64,000 nt of DNA from Nostoc foliaceum FACHB-393. Its GTDB lineage: Bacteria > Cyanobacteriota > Cyanobacteriia > Cyanobacteriales > Nostocaceae. Every line of letters starts with the position of its first letter. The stretch's first letter is position 1. The position numbers and the translations under genes were made by a program. The notes beneath the pieces were generated by a model. That model did not search any database. It saw nothing but the letters and a program-made list of their open reading frames with translations, and was not told the origin of the DNA. Of the stretch, positions 43,726 through 53,792 are shown piece after piece. The DNA lies in assembly GCF_014698505.1 (NCBI RefSeq), contig NZ_JACJTD010000032.1:25598-89597 (forward strand), read 5' to 3'.

Positions 43726-44760
43726 ATGATTGATGGCATTTATATCCTAGCGAATGATGTTGTCTATGACCAACTAGTTGCGTTGCTCAATAGTATAGAA
43801 GCTAATGCAGGTAGGAAAATTCCGATTTGTATACTTCCATATAATCAGCGGTTAGAAAAGGTAAAAGCAGAGCTTGCATCTAGAGATAATGTCACCTTAT
43901 TTGAAGACTCTGATTCCATAGCTTACTGGGATAACTTTGCCACGCAAATATGGAAAAATTATCCTAGAGCACAAAAAACTTGGCGAGAGTGGGGCTTCCC
44001 GGAACTATATGAGCTACCTATGCACCGCAAATTTTGTGCTGTGGATGGCCCCTTTGATAGATTTATTTATTTTGATGCAGATACCTTGTTAATGGGGCCA
44101 ATAGATTATGTATATGAAAAATTAGATACTTATGATTGGGTAGTCAACGATTTTCAATATAAGTCTGAATTAAAATTTATTTTTGATGGTTCCCCAGAGC
44201 AGATGCAGGAAATTTTCAACTCAGAAAACTTGCAAGATAAAGTATTTTGTGCTGGTTGGTTTGCCACTAAGAAAAATATTTTTTCTACAGCTATAAGAGC
44301 CGACTTCCTCAACAAATTAACAGCAGGTGAAGCAGATGTTATGGCTTTTTTGGCACCTGACCAATCTTTATTTAACTACATGGTGTTGAGAAGTAGAGTT
44401 TCCTATTATAACTTTGCTTTTCATGACTGCGAACAGGCAACTGGTAACCACTGGAGTTCTCAATTTGATGTGGTAGATAATATCCTCTATGACCAAGGGC
44501 GGAGATTAACATATTTGCACTACATGAGTATAAGTTCATCAAACTTTACTCAAGTTTGCGCTGGTGAAGATGTTAATATTCCATATCGAGATGTATTTTT
44601 GCATTATAGGTTTTTAAAGTCGCCAGAACAAAGACCCAAAAGCTTTAAGCGTCAGAGTCCATTAATGCGTCTACAAAAAACTACTACAAGTTTTTTCAAT
44701 CAAAAAGTCAACAATATTAAGCTTAACTATCGGAATTTAAAGGATAGGATTACTAAATAA
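43726..44760 (+). CDS. GT-A sugar transferase, tandem paralog 3
   Basis: The protein, 344 residues from the ATG at 43726, is closest to paralog 1: 'GIYILANDVVYDQLVALLNS', 'MHRKFCAVDGPFDRFIYFDA' with DxD in 'DADTLLMGP', 'VFCAGWFATKKNIF', and 'RLTYLHYMSIS'. The start is set by AGGAG 9 nt upstream; a longer frame from 43690 would overlap paralog 2. It is the last gene of the plus-strand glycan cluster. The C-terminal ~40 residues are basic and may contact membrane or partner. Confidence 0.74.
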   Translation: MIDGIYILANDVVYDQLVALLNSIEANAGRKIPICILPYNQRLEKVKAELASRDNVTLFEDSDSIAYWDNFATQIWKNYPRAQKTWREWGFPELYELPMHRKFCAVDGPFDRFIYFDADTLLMGPIDYVYEKLDTYDWVVNDFQYKSELKFIFDGSPEQMQEIFNSENLQDKVFCAGWFATKKNIFSTAIRADFLNKLTAGEADVMAFLAPDQSLFNYMVLRSRVSYYNFAFHDCEQATGNHWSSQFDVVDNILYDQGRRLTYLHYMSISSSNFTQVCAGEDVNIPYRDVFLHYRFLKSPEQRPKSFKRQSPLMRLQKTTTSFFNQKVNNIKLNYRNLKDRITK

Positions 44761-44814
44761 CTAAGCAAAATTAGACTTAAATGGTGTTTAATTTGTAGCT
44801 TATCTATTGCCCAC

Positions 44815-45696
44815 TTATCGGTAATAAAAATCAAAGTTTTTCAAAGTTAAAATTCTTAAACGCAGGAAATTATATAAATACTTAATAAGTTTAGCGATTT
44901 TAAGTATAGTTTTCTGCCAAATGAAGCGTTTGGGGTATTCTAGCTTTGTTTGTTGCTCAAAATATATTGCCATATCCTCCATCTTTGACTCTCCCTTTTT
45001 GATTCTGACGAATTCTATTCTATTCTTAAAGAAAGAGATACCCTCCATTGTACTCCATCTAACTGGTAAACCTGCTTTAGCAGCAGCTAAACCTATTGCA
45101 TTTCCTTCGGAGTCATACAGTCCATTTAACTCACAATAAGATGCGAGAATTTCCCACTGTTTAAGGAATTCTATTTCCTTTCCAGAGTCTTTTGTAACTG
45201 CAAATAAATATTCATAAACAAAGTTAAGATGCTCATTTTCTAGTTCTAGATTTAACTTTGAAGCAGCCTTTTTAGCCACTTTAAACTCTTTCAAAAGTTT
45301 AGCATCAGGATTACCAGCTAGCACTTTAGCATACTTTTTAGGCATATTTTCACAACCTCTTGCCGTTATTCCTGGTGTTGAAATCCATTTCGGATATTGG
45401 GGAACTGGTGCCAATATTCGCATATCTGCATCAATGAATATGCATGAATTAAATAGAGATAAACCCTTGGCTATTACAAATCTTTTATCGTGATAAAACT
45501 TAATACTTTGTTGTCTATGCTTAAATGCTAAAACGTTAGGCTGTTGGCTAAAGTCGTTAGGATAATCAGTTAAAATAACAAAAGAGGTATTAGGCGAAAA
45601 TTTCTCTATATCTTTTGCTAATAACAATGCAAGATCACGATAGTTCTTACCACATGCTAAAGTACAAAAACAAAATCCGTTTTTGTCTTGAATCAT
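44815..45696 (-). CDS. GT-A-fold glycosyltransferase-like protein
   Basis: The 293-residue protein starts 'FCFCTLACGKNYRDLALLLA' and has a DxD in 'LFNSCIFIDADMRILAPVPQ', preceded by 'DKRFVIAKGLSLF', the usual arrangement of nucleotide-sugar transferases. The C-terminal part is basic with hydrophobic patches ('IAKLIKYLYNFLRLRILTL'), possibly membrane-associated. It faces the glycan operon from the opposite strand, with 54 nt between stop codons, so it is regulated separately. Confidence 0.65.
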   Translation of the reverse strand: MIQDKNGFCFCTLACGKNYRDLALLLAKDIEKFSPNTSFVILTDYPNDFSQQPNVLAFKHRQQSIKFYHDKRFVIAKGLSLFNSCIFIDADMRILAPVPQYPKWISTPGITARGCENMPKKYAKVLAGNPDAKLLKEFKVAKKAASKLNLELENEHLNFVYEYLFAVTKDSGKEIEFLKQWEILASYCELNGLYDSEGNAIGLAAAKAGLPVRWSTMEGISFFKNRIEFVRIKKGESKMEDMAIYFEQQTKLEYPKRFIWQKTILKIAKLIKYLYNFLRLRILTLKNFDFYYR

Positions 45697-45962
45697 AGTG
45701 TTTTACACTCCTTTTAAGTAAATAAAATTCTGAACAAAGTCGAGTATATTTTTATTTATAGTTACTATCCTTTTAGCAGAGTTAGTACGGATACATACCT
45801 CAATATTTATACGTAATTTTAACACGATCAAATCTTGGACTGATAAAAATTTTAGTAAAAAATAAGTATTCACCACTAGCTAAGGATCTCATTTTTAGTG
45901 GAATATCATTGCTAGCGGTGAGTATTTACGGTAATTTGTATGCTGGTGAGATGTCTTGCTAT

Positions 45963-46337
45963 CTAAGAAAAAGAATCTAAATCTAAAGATTGCATACCTT
46001 CGCGTTCTATAAAAGTCATCATACTTCCCAACTGTAACCAAACTAATAAACAAGTAAACAGACTAATTGGTAAACCGACTCCTAAAGCTAAAGAGGAGGG
46101 AAAGCCAAATATTGCTAACCCTGAAGATAGAAATAGACAAGTACCGCCGGTTATGCCAATAAATGGCACAAACAATTGTTTTAGTGAAGAACGTGGTTTA
46201 GTATTTTCTGTGCGTTCGCTCGGCCATTTCTGCACAATTACTTTCAAAGTGCCAGATAATGCAAAACCAGATGTTAATGCTGTGAGAAAGCCAACAAGTA
46301 ATAGGAAATAAGGTGGTTGAAGAGGAAAATAGTACAT
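45963..46337 (-). CDS. small membrane protein of unknown function
   Basis: The 124-residue protein has about three to four hydrophobic segments: 'PPYFLLLVGFLTALTSGFAL', 'FVPFIGITGGTCLFLSSGLA' and 'ALGVGLPISLFTCLLVWLQL'. Between the first and second lies a polar, Ser/Lys/Arg-rich loop. I recognise no family. It is 31 nt downstream of the UbiB-type kinase gene's start on the opposite side of reading, that is, the kinase stop precedes its region; both read on the minus strand but this gene is upstream of the kinase's 3' end only by position, so co-transcription is not implied. Confidence 0.6.
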   Translation of the reverse strand: MYYFPLQPPYFLLLVGFLTALTSGFALSGTLKVIVQKWPSERTENTKPRSSLKQLFVPFIGITGGTCLFLSSGLAIFGFPSSLALGVGLPISLFTCLLVWLQLGSMMTFIEREGMQSLDLDSFS

Positions 46338-46368
46338 GAAAACTCCTGATTTATATTATTAAAAATTT

Positions 46369-48093
46369 TTACTTTTTGTTTGGTGACTGGTTTCCAGCAA
46401 AAGGCTCAAGAAATCTAGCTTTTGGGAGGATAGCAGCTGCACTTTCCCTGGATAAGTCTGTTAAAATGCCGATCGCTACATTTAATAAACGATCAGGTTT
46501 TAAATCATCCTTAACTAGGTTCCACAGGCGTTGGACGTCTTCGGTATGCAGGCGGTCATCTTCGGTGAGAGCAAGCACCAGCTGTCGCCGCAAAAACTTG
46601 CCTTCTTCTGACATTAAATATTGGAACCCCATCTGGGCTGTGGGCAATACATCAAAGTTGCTATCGGTACGAGCGATCGCAATTAAATTCTCTAATCGCT
46701 GCCACTGGAATTTACCATCTTTGAATAACACATTCAATAATCGTCGCCGTAATTCTGGCGATTCCCCTGTCAGCAAGCGCCGTGCTATGTAGGGATAACC
46801 CACTTCAACAATTTTGAAATTAGGGTTGAGGCTCAAGGCAATACCTTCTTGAGTCACCAAGGAACGAATAATCAAAGCAAACTTCGCCGGCACTCGGAAA
46901 GGATATTCATACATCAGTTCCGAGAATTCATCGGTAATAGTTTTGAAGTTAAAATCCTTGACATTTTTACCAATGGCGTTTCCTAGCACTGCTTCTAATG
47001 CTGGCACGATTGGGCAAATATTCGTATCTGGAGTCAGAAATCCCAATTTTACAAAATCTTCGGCTAGGTCGGTGTAGTCTTTATTCACCAAATGCACCAG
47101 CGCATCCACCAACGTTTCTTTAGTGGTTTCTTCCAACTGATCCATCATGCCGAAGTCAATGTAAGCCATACGACCATCGGGCACAGCAAACAAATTACCA
47201 GGATGAGGGTCAGCATGGAAGAAACCATGTTCTAAAAGCTGTTGCAATCCTGATGTAACGCCAATTTGAATGATCGCTTCTGGATCTAAACCTGCTTCGC
47301 GGATGCGTTGAGTATCTGTCAGCTTAAAGCCGTTAATCCATTCCAGGGTTAAAACATGCGTATTCGTGTAACGCCAGTAAATGCCTGGAACTTTGACCTG
47401 CGGGTCGTTGCGGAAGTTGCTAGCAAATTTCTCGGCGTTGCGGCCTTCATTAATATAGTCAATTTCCTCAAATAACTTCGTGCCAAACTCGTCCACAATT
47501 AAAGTGAGGTCGTGACCGAGATTTAAAGGCAACCAAGGAGCTAGCCAACCTGCTGCCCAACGCATCAGATATAGGTCGCGCGTGATTACCGGGTGTAAGT
47601 TGGGGCGTTGCACCTTCACTGCGACTTCTTCGCCGCTCACCAGACGACCCCGGTATACTTGACCCAAGCTAGCAGCAGCGACTGGGTGAGGTGACAGTTC
47701 GCTAAAGCTTTCATGAATAGGGCGACCTAGTTCAGTTTCGATAATCTGGTAAGCGATCGCATTATCGAAAGGTGGTAACTGGTCTTGTAACTTTATCAGT
47801 TCTTCTAAAAAATCTTTGCGTATCAGGTCAGGTCTGGTAGAGAGGGCTTGACCAACTTTAATAAAAGTCGGGCCGAGGCGGGTGAGCAGTTCTCGCAACT
47901 GAATAGCTCGTTTACCCTTGTTCTGCTCAACTTTATCTTGCCATTCGTCCCACTTGAGACTGAGTAGAAATCCTGCAAAAGACCAGATAATTCTCAGCAC
48001 TCGGCCCCAGGCTAGCCAGGGACGGTAACTATAGTAGCGAGCGATCGCATCTGGATTATAGAGTTTTAGCTGAGCAGGTTGATACTGACCCAC
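46369..48093 (-). CDS. ABC1/UbiB (AarF) family atypical kinase
   Basis: The 574-residue protein has the UbiB signature 'LGPTFIKVGQALSTRPDLI' (the KxGQ motif), 'VAAASLGQVYRGRLVSGEEV' (Ala-rich loop), an invariant-Lys strand 'VAVKVQRP', 'HGFFHADPHPGNLF' (catalytic) and 'MAYIDFGMMDQL' (DFG). In cyanobacteria and plastids such proteins control plastoquinone/tocopherol metabolism and photosynthetic stress responses. A hydrophobic C-terminal tail is not obvious. Genomes carry several paralogs, so no symbol is given. The small membrane-protein gene at 45963 lies 31 nt downstream on the same strand and may be co-transcribed. Confidence 0.93.
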   Translation of the reverse strand: MGQYQPAQLKLYNPDAIARYYSYRPWLAWGRVLRIIWSFAGFLLSLKWDEWQDKVEQNKGKRAIQLRELLTRLGPTFIKVGQALSTRPDLIRKDFLEELIKLQDQLPPFDNAIAYQIIETELGRPIHESFSELSPHPVAAASLGQVYRGRLVSGEEVAVKVQRPNLHPVITRDLYLMRWAAGWLAPWLPLNLGHDLTLIVDEFGTKLFEEIDYINEGRNAEKFASNFRNDPQVKVPGIYWRYTNTHVLTLEWINGFKLTDTQRIREAGLDPEAIIQIGVTSGLQQLLEHGFFHADPHPGNLFAVPDGRMAYIDFGMMDQLEETTKETLVDALVHLVNKDYTDLAEDFVKLGFLTPDTNICPIVPALEAVLGNAIGKNVKDFNFKTITDEFSELMYEYPFRVPAKFALIIRSLVTQEGIALSLNPNFKIVEVGYPYIARRLLTGESPELRRRLLNVLFKDGKFQWQRLENLIAIARTDSNFDVLPTAQMGFQYLMSEEGKFLRRQLVLALTEDDRLHTEDVQRLWNLVKDDLKPDRLLNVAIGILTDLSRESAAAILPKARFLEPFAGNQSPNKK

Positions 48094-48866
48094 GCCTTTT
48101 TTTGCCTCTTCAACTGAAAAATTTACAATGATTGTTTGTCTCCCGACCTACAGCAAAAGTTAGTTGCAAGTTCAGGATAGCGGTAGTCTTTTATCTAAAA
48201 CACGCCCTAGAACTCTACCCTTTTGGGATAATGTTCGTGGTGATTTTAGCCTATGTTACTGCCTAGATTTGTTTATCTTTTTCTTAATTATACTTTATAA
48301 AACTACAACTACTTATCAAATTCTCAGATGATTTTATCTTTTCTTAACCATTATTTATAAAAATACAAATATTTATTTACCTATGTCTGATGTATGCAAA
48401 TTTGAATAACATGCGATAGTTAAGTAACTTTATTTACTAACATTTATATGGAGCAGTAGTACTATTACTGTCTTGGGTTTAATCATTTTAAAATTCAGAC
48501 TGTCTTAGCCACCCATTTAGCTTTGCCTGAATACTTGTGTGGTGATAGTCTTATAAAACACTCGTCCATAATGAATGAATTTGATAAAATAGCACCACAG
48601 GTTACTGCGGTAACTGTAATTACAGCTCATTCTGACAATAAATATAGAGCGAGAAGGTTCCTCCTCACGCTCTAAAAATCAGCCAGTTATAAACTACTCA
48701 TTTATCTATTCGGTTTTTTGCAGGACAAATTGTATAGTTAGGTGAAAGAACTAACCCGCGACTCTTAACTGAATTATCATTTATGACTGCTATAAATTCG
48801 GTAATTGGTAGTGGCTTTACCACAAATACCAATTACCAATTAGCTACTTTTAATGATCATGTAGTG
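48094..48866. other. AT-rich spacer, hairpin only
   Basis: No gene is recognised in 773 nt. A hairpin with TAGAGCG/CGCTCTA arms (about 48647-48677) lies roughly 190 nt beyond the M1 aminopeptidase stop, and on the minus strand is followed by a T-rich stretch, so it could terminate that gene. The left end must include the UbiB-type kinase promoter. Confidence 0.4.
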
Positions 48867-51458
48867 CTATTTAGATTTAGCCTCCAAATTTTCTAAACGG
48901 CTTCTCAATTCCTGGTTTTGTTGTTTGAGTTGGTCGAAATCTTCACGCAATTGACGCAAGGTTTTTTCTGAACCAATATTCTTTTGCACCTTGGAAATTT
49001 CTTCTTCAGCATAGCGGCGTACACGCCCATCAGCTGTTTGTTCAGCTAGCGATCGCAAAATCCCGACTGCTTTGGGTGTTTCCATTTGTCCTAATGCTGC
49101 TGCTACCGCCACTTGCGTTAAAAAGAAGCTTTCTTTGGCTAGTTCTGTTAATTTTTCTAAAATCCGTTCCAAATTAACTGGACTTTGACCTATAGAAATC
49201 TTTCCTAAAGCGCGAATTGTAGCTAAACGTAGGGGTTGTGGTACACCGAGTTTGGTGTATTCGATCAGCAGATTTAAAGCTGCTTCCGAGGTTTTGAATT
49301 CAGCTAAACCAGCAACTGCACCACTCCGTACTATTTCATTCCAACCTGCCTTTTCTTCTAAAACGCCTTTCAGTTGCTTTAATACCTTGTCTTCCTTGGG
49401 TTTTTCTTCCAAGTTTGCAGATGCAATCGCCCCAATTACACGAGAGGCTGTTGCTTCCACATAGTAGCTGGGATCGCCCTTTTGCACTAACCCTCTCACA
49501 ACTTTATAGCTTTCAGCAGTTTTGATTTGAGCAAGTGCTTCCACTACAGATCGTCGCACGTAAGCATTTTTATCTTTTAACCCAAGAACTAAGCCATCAA
49601 AGGCTTGGTCTAAATTAATTTGGGCTAATTGTTTTGCTACTTCCACACGCACACCCCACAATGAGTCATTTTTGAGCGCTGAAGATAGTGCTTTCGTAGC
49701 TTCTAAGCCGCCTTTTTTCGCCAAAGCTTCTGCTGCATAGATGCGCGAAATCGGGTTGGGGTCAGATTCTAATTGTGCTTTTAACTCTGGTATTGGATAC
49801 TCTAAAGTTACTGTTTTTAGGTAATTATTGCCAACATCAAAGCTGATAAATTGGGGCTTATTTTCTAATGGAAAGTAGAAACTTTGTTCACGTTCATTTA
49901 CCCGGACTGTGAAAGTTTTCAGTTTCACAGATTCTTCCTGCTGAGTATTGCCAAATCCAATAGGTATTTTTAAATCAAATAAATCCTTACTGCCATTTTT
50001 GCCTTCAGCAACTTGGGTTTGAGTTACCGTAATTTTTGCCAAATTAGCATCTCCATCCCAAGAGTAAGCTACTTTAAAATCGGGATGTCCACCACGATAA
50101 ACGTATTGGTCAAAGAGGAACAAAAGATTTCGTCCAGTAGCTTTTTCAATCGCCCTGAGTAAGTCTATTGTTTCTACGGTTTTGTGGGCATTATCTTGGA
50201 TAAATGTTTGAATTGCTTGCCAAAATAATTCATCTCCCAATTGGGCGCGAATCATGTGATAAACACAAGACCCTTTTTCGTAAATGTGGCGATCGTAAAG
50301 TTCAATAGCTTCCCGGTAAACATGCGTTACCATCGGGCGACGATAGCGGCTGCTATCTTCACTAATGTAACGACGAGCTTCCAATAAACGATAGTAAGCT
50401 GCTTCTTCTAGACTATATTCCTGTTCCGTCCACATCACCTCAGAATAGGAAGCCATCCCTTCCTTAATCCAAGCATGAGACCAATGCTTAATCACCACTA
50501 AATCACCAAACCATTGGTGTGCAAGTTCGTGGACGACTAAACTTTCGGTATTGCGGTTATCTAAAGCGGCGCGTTCATCCAGCAAGCATCTATCTGTTAA
50601 CAGAGTTGTAGAGGTGTTTTCCATCCCGCCAAAGATGAAGTCATCGACGCAAACCTGGGCGTATTTCGGAAAAGGATATGGATAACCATACTTTTGGCTT
50701 AAAAATTCGATCATGCGGGGAGTTTTGCCCATGCTGCGTTTAGCATCTTCCTCCCGTCCCTTTTCTACGTAGTAGGTGACTGGTTTACCGTTCCACTCAT
50801 CCCGAATCTCGGCAAAGTCACCTACTGCCAAAGTCATTAAGTAGGTAGGATGAACTTGTTGCTGTGACCAATGGTAGATTTTGTAATCACCATCTTCTGT
50901 GGTATCAATCAGTTCGCCATTGGAAATCGCCACGAGAGGGTTGGGAACACGAACGCGAATTTCTGAAGTAGATAGTTGTCCTGGATAGTCAAAGCAGGGG
51001 AACCAAAAGCGAGAGTCCTCGTCTTCTCCCTGAGTCCAAACTTGAGTAGGCTTGTTCGGGTAGTGTTTGTCTGGTTGAATAAAATAAATACCGCGTTGCG
51101 GTTTTGCCACCGAGTAGGCGATCGCAATCAGCAAGCGTTTACCAATCTGGGTCGCCTCAGAAAGTTGAATGGAAAGCTGTTCCCCGTCGTAGTCAAAATT
51201 TTGTGGCACATCGTCCACCTGCACAGACTCGATATTCAGGTTGACAGCATCCAAAGTCAAACGGTCAATGCCATTACGGATTGGCAAGAGGCGAATGCTA
51301 CAACTGCCCTGATAGCAAAGCTTTGGGATATCCAAGCTGAGATCGAGAAAAATATGCTCTACCTGTCCGGGGCGATCGGGGTTGTAGTGTGGTCTTGCTC
51401 CCGGTAACTCAAAAGGTTTGTGTCCGTTATTATCTGTATCAAAATAAGACTTCGACAT
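48867..51458 (-). CDS. M1-family aminopeptidase with C-terminal HEAT repeats
   Basis: The 863-residue zinc metallopeptidase has the exopeptidase motif GGMEN and HEXXH at His310-Glu311-x-x-His314, with the third zinc ligand Glu333 in 'WIKEGMAS', exactly 18 residues later. The N-terminal beta domain and catalytic domain reach ~residue 530. The rest is a chain of HEAT-like repeats ('SRIYAAEALAKKGG', 'NAYVRRSVVEALAQIKT', 'VAVAAALGQMETPKAVGILR'). It ends in a coiled coil ('LRQLREDFDQLKQQNQELRS'). The enzyme trims N-terminal residues from peptides. The HEAT part probably recruits partners or substrates. Confidence 0.92.
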   Translation of the reverse strand: MSKSYFDTDNNGHKPFELPGARPHYNPDRPGQVEHIFLDLSLDIPKLCYQGSCSIRLLPIRNGIDRLTLDAVNLNIESVQVDDVPQNFDYDGEQLSIQLSEATQIGKRLLIAIAYSVAKPQRGIYFIQPDKHYPNKPTQVWTQGEDEDSRFWFPCFDYPGQLSTSEIRVRVPNPLVAISNGELIDTTEDGDYKIYHWSQQQVHPTYLMTLAVGDFAEIRDEWNGKPVTYYVEKGREEDAKRSMGKTPRMIEFLSQKYGYPYPFPKYAQVCVDDFIFGGMENTSTTLLTDRCLLDERAALDNRNTESLVVHELAHQWFGDLVVIKHWSHAWIKEGMASYSEVMWTEQEYSLEEAAYYRLLEARRYISEDSSRYRRPMVTHVYREAIELYDRHIYEKGSCVYHMIRAQLGDELFWQAIQTFIQDNAHKTVETIDLLRAIEKATGRNLLFLFDQYVYRGGHPDFKVAYSWDGDANLAKITVTQTQVAEGKNGSKDLFDLKIPIGFGNTQQEESVKLKTFTVRVNEREQSFYFPLENKPQFISFDVGNNYLKTVTLEYPIPELKAQLESDPNPISRIYAAEALAKKGGLEATKALSSALKNDSLWGVRVEVAKQLAQINLDQAFDGLVLGLKDKNAYVRRSVVEALAQIKTAESYKVVRGLVQKGDPSYYVEATASRVIGAIASANLEEKPKEDKVLKQLKGVLEEKAGWNEIVRSGAVAGLAEFKTSEAALNLLIEYTKLGVPQPLRLATIRALGKISIGQSPVNLERILEKLTELAKESFFLTQVAVAAALGQMETPKAVGILRSLAEQTADGRVRRYAEEEISKVQKNIGSEKTLRQLREDFDQLKQQNQELRSRLENLEAKSK

Positions 51459-52011
51459 TGATCCTTACTGACCTTGTAATCCTGAAAAGTCTGGCTTGGC
51501 TGGATGTAATTAAGCAAAATAGCGGTATCTGTATTTCCCAATTCAATAGGGCAGTATGGGGGTTAAGATTCCCCTTGGGGATTGGGGGATTGAAATTAAT
51601 CTCACCCAAATTTCCGAAGGCCGGCTGCCGATCCTTGGACTTTTTTCCATATCCCTCCCGCATTTACTTTTTCTGATGTTTTGCACTTTTTTGTCATCGA
51701 GTCAAGAGTCTCTTGCACCTCGATAGATTCTCCTTAAGTACAAATACTCCTAATTATTCTTATAACTTAGGATAGCTTGCCGCTGTTGAGCAGGCTATTT
51801 TCTTTGAGATGAACAGCATATCATTTGCGGATTCGCCCCTCATCGCCTTGAAGTATTTTTTAGAGTAATTATTTTAGACTGCTAGCTTATAGGACTACTA
51901 ATTTTATCAGTAAATACCGATCAATGAGCAGAAAATATTAATAAATCCGAAAACCCTACAATGACACTTGTATAAATCTCGGTGACAATCTGAGCAAATG
52001 AGGATAACAAA
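51459..52011. other. divergent promoter spacer, no gene recognised
   Basis: The 553-nt spacer lies between divergent genes. It includes a small hairpin (CCCCTTGGGG at about 51570) and AT-rich stretches near 51850-52000, where the DUF3352 gene promoter is expected. No ORF, RNA or repeat of note was found. Confidence 0.35.
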
Positions 52012-53691
52012 ATGCCCGAAAGTAAATCAAAGTTTTTGATTCCTGCTGTTGGTGCTGCTGTAGTAGTAGCAGGAAGTATAGCGGCTTATATGTATTTTAA
52101 AGTCCCATCAGGAGGTAGCTCAGACGCTCTAGGTAGTGCTAAAGTAGTACCTTCAACAGCATTGATGGCAACTTATATTAGTACTGACCCCCAATCCTGG
52201 GCAAAGTTACAGCAGTTTGGCACTCCAGAAGCACAAAAGTTAGTAGCAAAAGGTCTGGAAGATTTCAATAAGCAAATGTTCAGTGACAGTAATGTTTCTT
52301 ATGAAAAAGACATAAAGCCTTGGGCTGGTGGTGTCATGATTGCTGTATTACCACCGAATCCTGTCAAACCGGCGCAGTTAAAAGTGCCATCCGGGGAATC
52401 TAATGTACCAACAAATTTACAGCAAGAATCAAATATCCTGATAGTAGTAGGAATCAAAGATCAACTCAGTGCCTTGAATTTTGCTAATAAATTGAAGTCA
52501 CAAAAAGGGGTGAAATTCCAGGAATCTGACTACCAAGGTCAAAAAATTATTGAAACTACAGAAAAAGGCAAGCCGACATATAGCGTAGTTTTAAATAATA
52601 GTCACTTAGTATTAGCCCCCGAAAAACAAGCTGTAGAAAAAGCAATTGACACTTTTAAGGGACAGTCTTCTTTTGCCAGTAAAGAAGGTGCAAGCACCAT
52701 TCTCAACAAAGGAGTGGATGTTAAAAACGGCCTCGCCCAAATTTATGTACCAGACTATGCAAATATGGTACAGCAATTAGCAGCTGGCAGCCCGCAGGCA
52801 AAGCAGTTACCTCCACAAGCCTTGGCGCAACTGAAGCAGATAAAATCTGTGGTAGCGGGTGTTGGTGTTGATGATGCGGGAGTGCGGGTAAAAGCGATCG
52901 CTAATTTAGATCCGCAACTAAATAAATTTCAGTATCAATCAAGTCCTGGAAATATAGTAGGTCAATTTCCCACTGATACCTTTGCTTTAGTTAGCGGAAA
53001 TGGCATCAGCCGTGGGTGGGAAACGCTAGTAGAACAGTCAAAAGATTATCCAGAAATGAAGCAAGGTCTTGAACAGGTGCGAGGACAACTGAAATTTGCC
53101 AATATTGACCTGGATAAGGATATTTTTGGCTGGATGAATGGGGAATTCGCTTTTGGTGCGATTCCATCAAATCAAGGGGTGTTAGCGAGTGTTGGTTTTG
53201 GAGGTGCTTTAGTCTTTGACACTAGCGATCGCAAAACTGCCGAAGCCACTTTAACAAAATTGGATACCCTTGCCAAAACCCAACAAATCAACATCGCTAA
53301 TAGAAATATCGGTGGTAAAGACGTAACTGAATGGCAAATCCCCCGACAAGGAGGTTTATTGGCACATGGTTGGCTGGATCAAGACACTGTATTTGTAGCT
53401 GTTGGTGGCCCAGTTGCTGACGCAGTTGCCGATCGCAAGAATCAATCTCTTGACAATAGCGACGCCTTCAAAGCCGTTACTGGTTCTTTGCACAAGCCCA
53501 ACGGCGGCTATTTCTACCTGGATATGGATAAAACTAAAACTGTGCCCTTGATCAAGAGTTTAATCTCATCTGACGCCAATACCATCACCATTCTGAGTTC
53601 CATTCGTGGTCTTGGTTTTACCGCCAATAGCCCCGATAAATCCACCAGTGAATTAGAGATGTTATTAGCTCTGAAGCCTTCTGCAAAATAG
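52012..53691 (+). CDS. DUF3352 protein with N-terminal membrane anchor
   Basis: The 559-residue protein begins with a short basic stretch and a hydrophobic anchor (residues ~8-29, 'FLIPAVGAAVVVAGSIAAYM'). A long soluble region follows with internal repeats of the type 'LMATYISTDPQSWAKLQQFG' and 'FALVSGNGISRGWETLVEQS'. This is the DUF3352 family found in cyanobacteria. The soluble part would face the periplasm or thylakoid lumen. Its function is unknown. Conserved blocks such as 'KPWAGGVMIAVLP' and 'NIDLDKDIFGWMNGEFAFG' repeat one another, suggesting an ancient duplication. Confidence 0.8.
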   Translation: MPESKSKFLIPAVGAAVVVAGSIAAYMYFKVPSGGSSDALGSAKVVPSTALMATYISTDPQSWAKLQQFGTPEAQKLVAKGLEDFNKQMFSDSNVSYEKDIKPWAGGVMIAVLPPNPVKPAQLKVPSGESNVPTNLQQESNILIVVGIKDQLSALNFANKLKSQKGVKFQESDYQGQKIIETTEKGKPTYSVVLNNSHLVLAPEKQAVEKAIDTFKGQSSFASKEGASTILNKGVDVKNGLAQIYVPDYANMVQQLAAGSPQAKQLPPQALAQLKQIKSVVAGVGVDDAGVRVKAIANLDPQLNKFQYQSSPGNIVGQFPTDTFALVSGNGISRGWETLVEQSKDYPEMKQGLEQVRGQLKFANIDLDKDIFGWMNGEFAFGAIPSNQGVLASVGFGGALVFDTSDRKTAEATLTKLDTLAKTQQINIANRNIGGKDVTEWQIPRQGGLLAHGWLDQDTVFVAVGGPVADAVADRKNQSLDNSDAFKAVTGSLHKPNGGYFYLDMDKTKTVPLIKSLISSDANTITILSSIRGLGFTANSPDKSTSELEMLLALKPSAK

Positions 53692-53792
53692 GGCATTGGG
53701 CATGGGAAAGAGGATAAGGGGATAAGGAGAAAGACTTGTTGCAAGTTCTCACTCAAGTTACCTAGTTCCCTTGTCTGCCCAGATCCCCCCAC

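Noticed and set aside
45785..45798. Exact NtcA consensus GTA-N8-TAC upstream of the gene at 44815-45696
   Set aside because: No TAN3T box was found at the expected 20-24 nt, and about 16 such matches are expected by chance in 64 kb.
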